Source: Rutpela maculata | Taxonomy: Eukaryota > Arthropoda > Insecta > Coleoptera > Cerambycidae | NCBI GenBank assembly: GCA_936432065.2 | Contig: OW386287.2 | Location: forward strand, 79,797,804-79,861,803 | Direction of reading: 5' to 3' | DNA: 64,000 nucleotides | Shown: one piece after another, positions 58,730 through 64,000 of the stretch | How the letters are laid out: every line of letters begins with the position of its first letter | Position numbering within the stretch: position 1 is the stretch's first letter | Program-made: the position numbers and the translations under genes | The notes under the pieces: model-generated | Told to the model about the DNA's origin: nothing | Databases searched by the model: none | What the model saw: the letters and a program-made list of their open reading frames with translations, nothing else

Positions 58730-58906
58730 TAGAAAAAACAAAAACTGTGGTATACCTGATCTCATATTCATACGGAATAGAAAAATTAGGAAGAAAGTTG
58801 CTGACCATAAAAGATATTTCATCAAAGTGATACCATACATTTTTCAACAGTCTTTAACATTTAATGCACAAAGTTATGAGAACTTAACTGAAACACCATG
58901 TATATA

Positions 58907-60171
58907 CAGTATCCGCCAAAAAATCTGCACCATAAGGGAAACTCTGTTGTTATTTACTTTCTGAAAAATATCATTTTTCAGCTTAGGTCGGGAAATTGTT
59001 TTTTTTTATATTATCTCAAGAGTAAACTACCTTAATTTTTGAAGATATCGAAAAATGTTATTTAAAGAAGTTGCTTATAATGTGAAGTTATATCCAGATA
59101 TCAAATTTAGTTTTTCTATTTTAAAAATAAAAATTTTTCACTTTTCTATCCATAATTCCTGAATTATATTTTTAATATTAAATATTTTTTTGTTGTTAAT
59201 AATTCTCTCTATTTAATAGTTCCAGCCTAAGTAATGGATTAAAATCCACTTTGAAGAAATTTAAGCAGCACTTTTTTGACCAAATAAATATTTTGGGAAA
59301 AGATGCTCAATTTCTTGGTGCAAAATTGTTCTCTTTTTTTCTAATTTTAACTTTTTCGAAATTTTTTAACACAAAACTCTCAATGAAATTCTTTTTAAGC
59401 GATTTGTATTAAAAAATTTCGAAAAAGTTAACATTGGAAAAAAAAACAACTATGCACCAAGAAATTCAGCATTTTTTTTTTCAAATTATTTATTTGATAA
59501 AAAAAGTACTGCTAAAAGTTCTTCAAAGTGGATTAATCCATTAATTGAAACTATTAAATAGAGATAATTATTAATAAGAGAAAAATATTTAAAATATAGT
59601 TCAGAAATTATGCGTAAAAAAGTGGATATTTTTAAAAAAGATCAACTAAATTTGATATCTGGATGTAACTACGCATTATAAGCAACTTCCTTAGATAACA
59701 TTTTTCGGTAGTTTATTCCTGAGGCAATTTAGAAAAATTAATTCTCCGACCTAGCGCCAGGACTAATACACATTTCTGCAGTCCTTTTTTCATTTGAGAA
59801 CATGCACTAACTTTTATCAAAAATAAAATTTTTCAAAAAGTCAATGACAGTAGAGTTTCCCACATCAAATCATGGGCCCCGGTACCAAATTCACTGGCGG
59901 GCCCTCGCGCCTAATAATTGATGAGCAGGAAAGAATATTTTTCTCAAAATCTCTGGCGGGCCCTCCAGAAGCCAACGCCCCCGCCCCCGCCCCAAAAAAT
60001 TTTTGCCAAAATCTCTGACGGGGCCTCGCGCTTATACATTGAAGAGCAGGGGGGAGAAATTTGAAAAAAAAAATTGTCAAGATCCCTGGCGGGCCCCTAA
60101 ACTCAGTACCCAATAGACCGCCTCATACGGGGGGGGCTGCCCACATGGTGCAGATTTTTTGGCGGACACTG
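58907..60171. mobile_element. TA-flanked foldback element, 1.27 kb
   Basis: The ends are cagtatccgccaaaaaatct (58907) and the complement of cagtgtccgccaaaaaatct (to 60171), with TA at 58905-58906 and 60172-60173. Most of 58985-59750 is a palindrome about 59370. The right end has been split by a 273-bp insertion. Confidence 0.8.
59867..60139. mobile_element. GC-rich 273-bp insertion with 7-bp target duplication
   Basis: The direct repeat cccacat lies at 59860-59866 and 60140-60146. Removing the insert restores the right end of the host element to match its left end. Inside is a repeat of 'ctggcgggccct' with 'gatgagcagg' (near 59892, 59955 and 60085). One base beyond each repeat differs, so an 8-bp hAT duplication with a mutation is possible. 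Confidence 0.65.
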
Positions 60172-60677
60172 TATATTGTAACAAATCAAAATATTGTTAT
60201 ATATTTAGTCTTCAACATGAATCACTATAATTAAACTATAAAAAAACGTTTGTAACAGTGTTACTGGCCCTAAATAGGATATTTTCTTTGGATTTTTAAA
60301 TTAAAAAAATGCTGATTGAACGCATACATCTAGAAAATGCTATTAGTTAGACACAATTGGTATGCACTATTCGAATTATGTCGAAATTTATGAAAATACA
60401 AGTTTTATTATCACTTCTTTATGACATTTCTCTCAGTCATCTTCACCAAAAAAAAAAAAAAATAGCATAGTACATTTTTTTTTTGAATTTGTTAGAGTCT
60501 CCCCAAATTTAAAAAATGGTAACACATCTCTTAGTTTTGATTTTGCTATAGTATAATGACACGAGGTGATGATTTTTAACCTTTCTTTGTATAAGTACCG
60601 ACCCACCAATTTTACGTGTCAAATAAAACAGTTGCAGAAGTCGAGAAAGTTCTGTTTGCTTCACAATGCGTTGTACT

Positions 60678-62697
60678 CCAGTCAGTATGTCTGATGAGGT
60701 CGACAGTCACCTGAAGTCAGCGAGCTTTTGGAACTTGGTGAGGGGGAGGTCATTGGTGAATTGTCGGCCCGTTGCGCAGCTGGAGTTTGCCGCCATGTTC
60801 AAAAAACGCTTGAGAACAGTTTTTTTTTTTTTCAAATATCTCGGCTTCTGTTGAGTCTACATAAAAAGCAAATACGGCGTTTTAAAGGGCGTAAAATTCC
60901 CGTATTTTATGTGCAATAGTTTGCACTACAGCGCGCCGCAAAGTCGACATGTCAAAGCGTCACTTTACAATAAAGAAAAAAAGCTTTACATTAATCGTAC
61001 GGTCACTGTACAATATAATTAGTATGGAATGCGGCATGATTTTTTCATATTTTACTCAGGCGATAGCTACTTTTCGAAACGAAAAGTTGAATTTACCTTG
61101 CTGTTTTTTCTGCGTCATGGAAATCGATGAAGAACTCTTAAAATTGTTTTTGATGGTTTGATGGAATAAAATACCGAACGACTACATTACGAAAGGCGAA
61201 AAAACAATGTTGTAGAGATAACACATTCAATGAAGCCAAAGTTTTTAACGAGCGAAAAAACAAGGATAAATTTATAACAATGCTTCTGAAATACTTGAAC
61301 CAAAACAACATAACACAAGTCCAAGAAGACACCGACACCGAGATAGTAAACACGCTATTAGATATGCTTCAAATTACGATTCCGTAGCAATCGCAGGCGA
61401 GAACATCGATCTTCTTTTGTTACTAAGAGGACTGGTCCGGGACAAAACGAACATGTTTTTCAAAAAACTCACAAAAGGAAAAATTGCCGAGAAACTGTAC
61501 TCAATATCAAGCCTTCGATACGACGTCATAATCGCCAACATCCTGTTTCTACAAGCCTTAAGCGGGTGCGACACGACTTCTTCTGTTTTGGATTTGGCAA
61601 ATCGAAATTCATTGCCACTTTGAAGAACAACGATTATTTGGAAGCATCTCTGAAAATCTTTAAAGAAAAAAAGTTTCCTCCGAACTTTTCGCTATCGCAA
61701 GAGAAACGTTCTTTCTTGCTTTGTGCCAAGAAAACGAAGCACAAGAAAAGTTAAATAACTACGTCACAAACGTTTTATAAGAGCAACCACAAAATCAAAA
61801 GCGAACCTTGCGTCACTTCCACTGACATCGGATGCAGCCCGGCAACATACTTTCAGGACGTAGACTCAAATGTAAACGAGACTTGGAAACTTTCACGATT
61901 CGGAGAAATAGGGATGGACCGGGAAAAATTATGGGCTATAACCGAAAATCATCACAGGAAAAAGTGCACCCGACGAATTTCTAAAATGAATAGCCTGTAA
62001 ATGCAAAGGAAACTGCGGAATAGCTTGTGGTTGTCACAAAGCTGGAATAAAATGCTCCGTTATATGTCAAAACTGCAGCGGTAATAAATATTCGACAACG
62101 TTACAGCATTACCGAAAATCTTTGTGCAGGACGACATCAACAACGAATCCGAAGAAGAGAACGAATGAACTTTAATCGATCGATAATCGATTAAGCCGCA
62201 CACTACACACACTACCTTGCCGCATAACATCTAGGCGGGTGTCATCTGAAGATTTCCCCTCCACACCAAAAAAAAAAAAACTGACATACCGACTTTGCGG
62301 CGAGCTGTAGTGCAAACTATTATTCGAAAATAAAATTTGAAGCTGTAGGTTTTTTCATGCTCTACAATTTTCATGTAGGACAGTTTTCTCATAGAATTTA
62401 CCTATCTCGAGAAAAATGCGAAAAACCGCGAGCCGCATTTCGGACTTTCATTCACAACAAAAAAGCTATCAGTCCGAAGAAAAAAAATGCATAGCACAGA
62501 AAACATGGGAAATTTTACGCTCTCTATAACGCCGTATTTGTTTTTTATGTAGCTTTAACAGAAACCGAAATATTTGAAAAAAGCGGTTCTTAACCATTTT
62601 TTTTTTATAATGGCGTACCTCCAGATCAAGCCCTAAAAGCTCGCTGTCGTCGGGTGACTGTCGACCTCTAAATAGTGATTTCATATATACTGACTGG
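60678..62697 (+). mobile_element. Academ-like DNA transposon with long inverted repeats
   Basis: The ends are ccagtcagtat (60678) and its complement (to 62697), with the 3-bp direct repeat act at 60675-60677 and 62698-62700. Inverted repeats run about 280 bp. They share ggtcgacagtcacc, 'gcgagctttt' and aaatacggcgtt. They enclose a + strand degraded gene with a GCDTTS motif and a Cys8 finger. Academ elements are described as having 3-4 bp duplications, an XPG-like nuclease and a Cys8 finger, which fits. Confidence 0.6.
60959..62165 (+). pseudogene. Academ-like nuclease/transposase relic
   Basis: Ordered landmarks on the + strand are KVFNERKNKDKFITMLLKYL (near 61230-61300), AIAGENIDLLLLLRGLVRDK (61385-61445; an XPG/PIN-type acidic block), KIAEKLYSISSLRYDV (near 61485), FLQALSGCDTTSSVL (near 61548-61590) and WKLSRFGEIGMDREKLW (near 61880-61935). 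A finger follows with eight cysteines: CKCKGNCGIACGCHKAG plus IKCSVICQNC (61996-62075). Stops and several frameshifts separate the pieces, for example after 61620 and at 61999. The order equals that of the other relics in this window. Nuclease function is known only from the family and is lost here. Confidence 0.6.
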
Positions 62698-63302
62698 ACT
62701 ATTTTGGTGCAATTTTCGAAACGTTTTCTCACTTGGCAATCTACGATTTAGAAATCAGTGTGAATAAAATTTCCTTGCTTCAACACTATTATAATTCATA
62801 AGACCATATATCAAGTGCATGTCTGCCTTTTCTTCGTAACCATAATTCTCCATTACAAATTGTTTTTAAAAGATTTTATTTTAATTAACAGGATGATTTT
62901 ATTTTAATTAACAAAATACTGAGAATTTTAGTTTTTAGAATCAAGAATCAGCATTTTTCTAACTAAAACCGAATTCCGTTTGTCAATAAGCCATTTTTAT
63001 CATCGTTTGTATTCATTGAACAATTTTAGTAACGAATTTAAGCTAAAAAGCTGTAATGCCCATACTCGATACTGGATCATTCCAGACATATTATCAAAAG
63101 TTGAAAACAATTTAAAATGCCTTATTATGCATTATACATCTTTCTGTGTAAGTCACATGCATGAAACCAGCTGTTTAAACTAACATAAATGTTTTCTAAA
63201 TTCACCTATAATATCCATTCTCATTCTCGCCAAAACTATAAAACTTTTCATATGACAATTTCTTATGATTTTGTTATGTTATCACTCCCCCATTAATTCC
63301 AG

Positions 63303-63729
63303 TGTAAGTTCCCCCAAGTAAGCGTGATAGTAGAACCTCCCTCTCCCGTTCTAAATGAACAAATCCGCTCTGAGCGTCTAGAGCATATCCGAATAGAAAT
63401 AGAAGGAGAAATAGACCCCGACCTAGACCTCCTATGTTCAAAGGCTGATAGACTCTCCACCAGCGATGTTACCACAAGCAACAATAGTTCTAATTCTAAT
63501 CTGTTGGGTATTGATAATGAGCAGTTCCTAACAAGGTCTCCAGCTGCCACTAGGAGGATATCCTGCTGCAGTATGCTGAATCCAGCGGAAACTGCTGCTT
63601 TGGCGGCTGCTGCAGCCACCAGTAAGTTCTACAGCGAGGCGGAGAAAAAAGAAAATGAAAAGAGGGAAGAAAAGGACAACAGGAAAATGCCCATTATCAA
63701 TCCTCTTGTGAGACTTCCAACTTGGCCAA
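63303..63729 (+). CDS. Diacylglycerol kinase eta, exon 6 of 6 in window, entering the accessory domain
   Basis: The acceptor is ttaattccag (AG 63301-63302) and the donor aa|gtaagt (GT 63730-63731). Starting in phase 0 it reads CKFPQVSVIVEPPSPVLNEQ, an acidic linker IEIEGEIDPDLDLL, Ser/Asn-rich sequence and RRISCCSMLNPAE. An Ala run (ALAAAAAT) and a charged segment KKENEKREEKDNRK follow, then MPIINPLVRLPTWP. The last motif is what I recall at the border of the DGK accessory domain. The final base begins the next codon (phase 1). EPPSPVL and RRIS are possible phosphorylation sites; that is inference. The accessory-domain exons must follow beyond the window. Confidence 0.9.
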
Positions 63730-64000
63730 GTAAGTTTATCTAGTTAAGTCGTTTCAGAAATGATGTACAAATGTCTTCTTAAATCTTAGAGAAATGAAAT
63801 GAAATTAATTGATCAAATTAAGTACAGTCAAGCTGTCATTTGACCCACGAATAATTCCTACCACGTTTATATAACGTAGGGATGATTGCCATAATCATTA
63901 ACCAACGTTTTGCACAAAAATATCGTATCCGCTACGACCGCCATGTTGAAAAAATGACGGTCAAAATAGGTTTTCCTCAATTATCTAAGTAAGAGTAATT
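63730..64000 (+). other. Start of the next intron
   Basis: It follows the donor gtaagt. No gene or repeat border is seen in these 271 bases. Confidence 0.7.

Larger units (their letters stand above)
54313..63302 (+). other. Intron (9.0 kb), phase 0, with several DNA elements
   Basis: The donor is gtaagt and the acceptor ttaattccag. It holds two pieces of the palindromic array family (55195, 56865), a THAP element (58121), a TA-flanked foldback with a GC-rich insertion (58907) and an Academ-like element (60678). In 54315-55190, 55525-56860, 57025-58115, 60175-60670 and 62705-63300 I see only AT-rich sequence and no border I can defend. Confidence 0.8.

Overview
This window is eukaryotic, AT-rich and almost entirely intronic. 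The only host gene I can support runs on the + strand through the whole window. Six exons (1398-1638, 21542-21967, 27716-28179, 43846-44043, 54086-54312, 63303-63729) have GT-AG borders, and their phases fit together at every junction. Together they give about 660 residues of one uninterrupted reading frame. The protein matches what I know of insect diacylglycerol kinase eta (type II DGK): a low-complexity, Ser/Glu-rich spacer between the catalytic domain (upstream of the window) and the accessory domain, which begins at the end of the last exon. The host is most likely an insect, perhaps a beetle with a large repeat-rich genome; that is inference from the protein and the repeats. Coding sequence is about 3% of the window.

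The five complete introns (about 19.9, 5.7, 15.7, 10.0 and 9.0 kb) are packed with dead mobile elements. Many are foldback or long-terminal-inverted-repeat elements with legible ends. TA-flanked elements lie at 4300-8209, 13323-16642, 17068-19513, 22097-25472, 43035-43687, 44773-50243, 50752-51260, 58121-58729 and 58907-60171. hAT-type elements with exact 8-bp target duplications lie at 9760-10384, 26274-27520 and 39645-40441. There are also a 228-bp Helitron-like element (20702-20929), a 5'-truncated non-LTR retrotransposon (14059-15456), a solo LTR (46088-47821) and a MULE (about 44848-49162). Four separate relics belong to one family with a GCDTTS nuclease-like motif and/or an eight-cysteine finger, which I tentatively call Academ-like. 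The best of them (60678-62697) has long inverted repeats and a 3-bp target duplication.

The most structured stretch is 44773-50243: a solo LTR sits inside a MULE transposase gene, which itself sits inside a mariner-like element. The oddest repeat is the palindrome at 40731-42157, built of about 12 units of roughly 130 bp (five forward, then seven inverted), with two partial relatives at 55195 and 56865.

No rRNA, tRNA, CRISPR array or second host gene was recognised. All coordinates of transposon borders come from reading by eye; borders backed by target duplications are the firmest.
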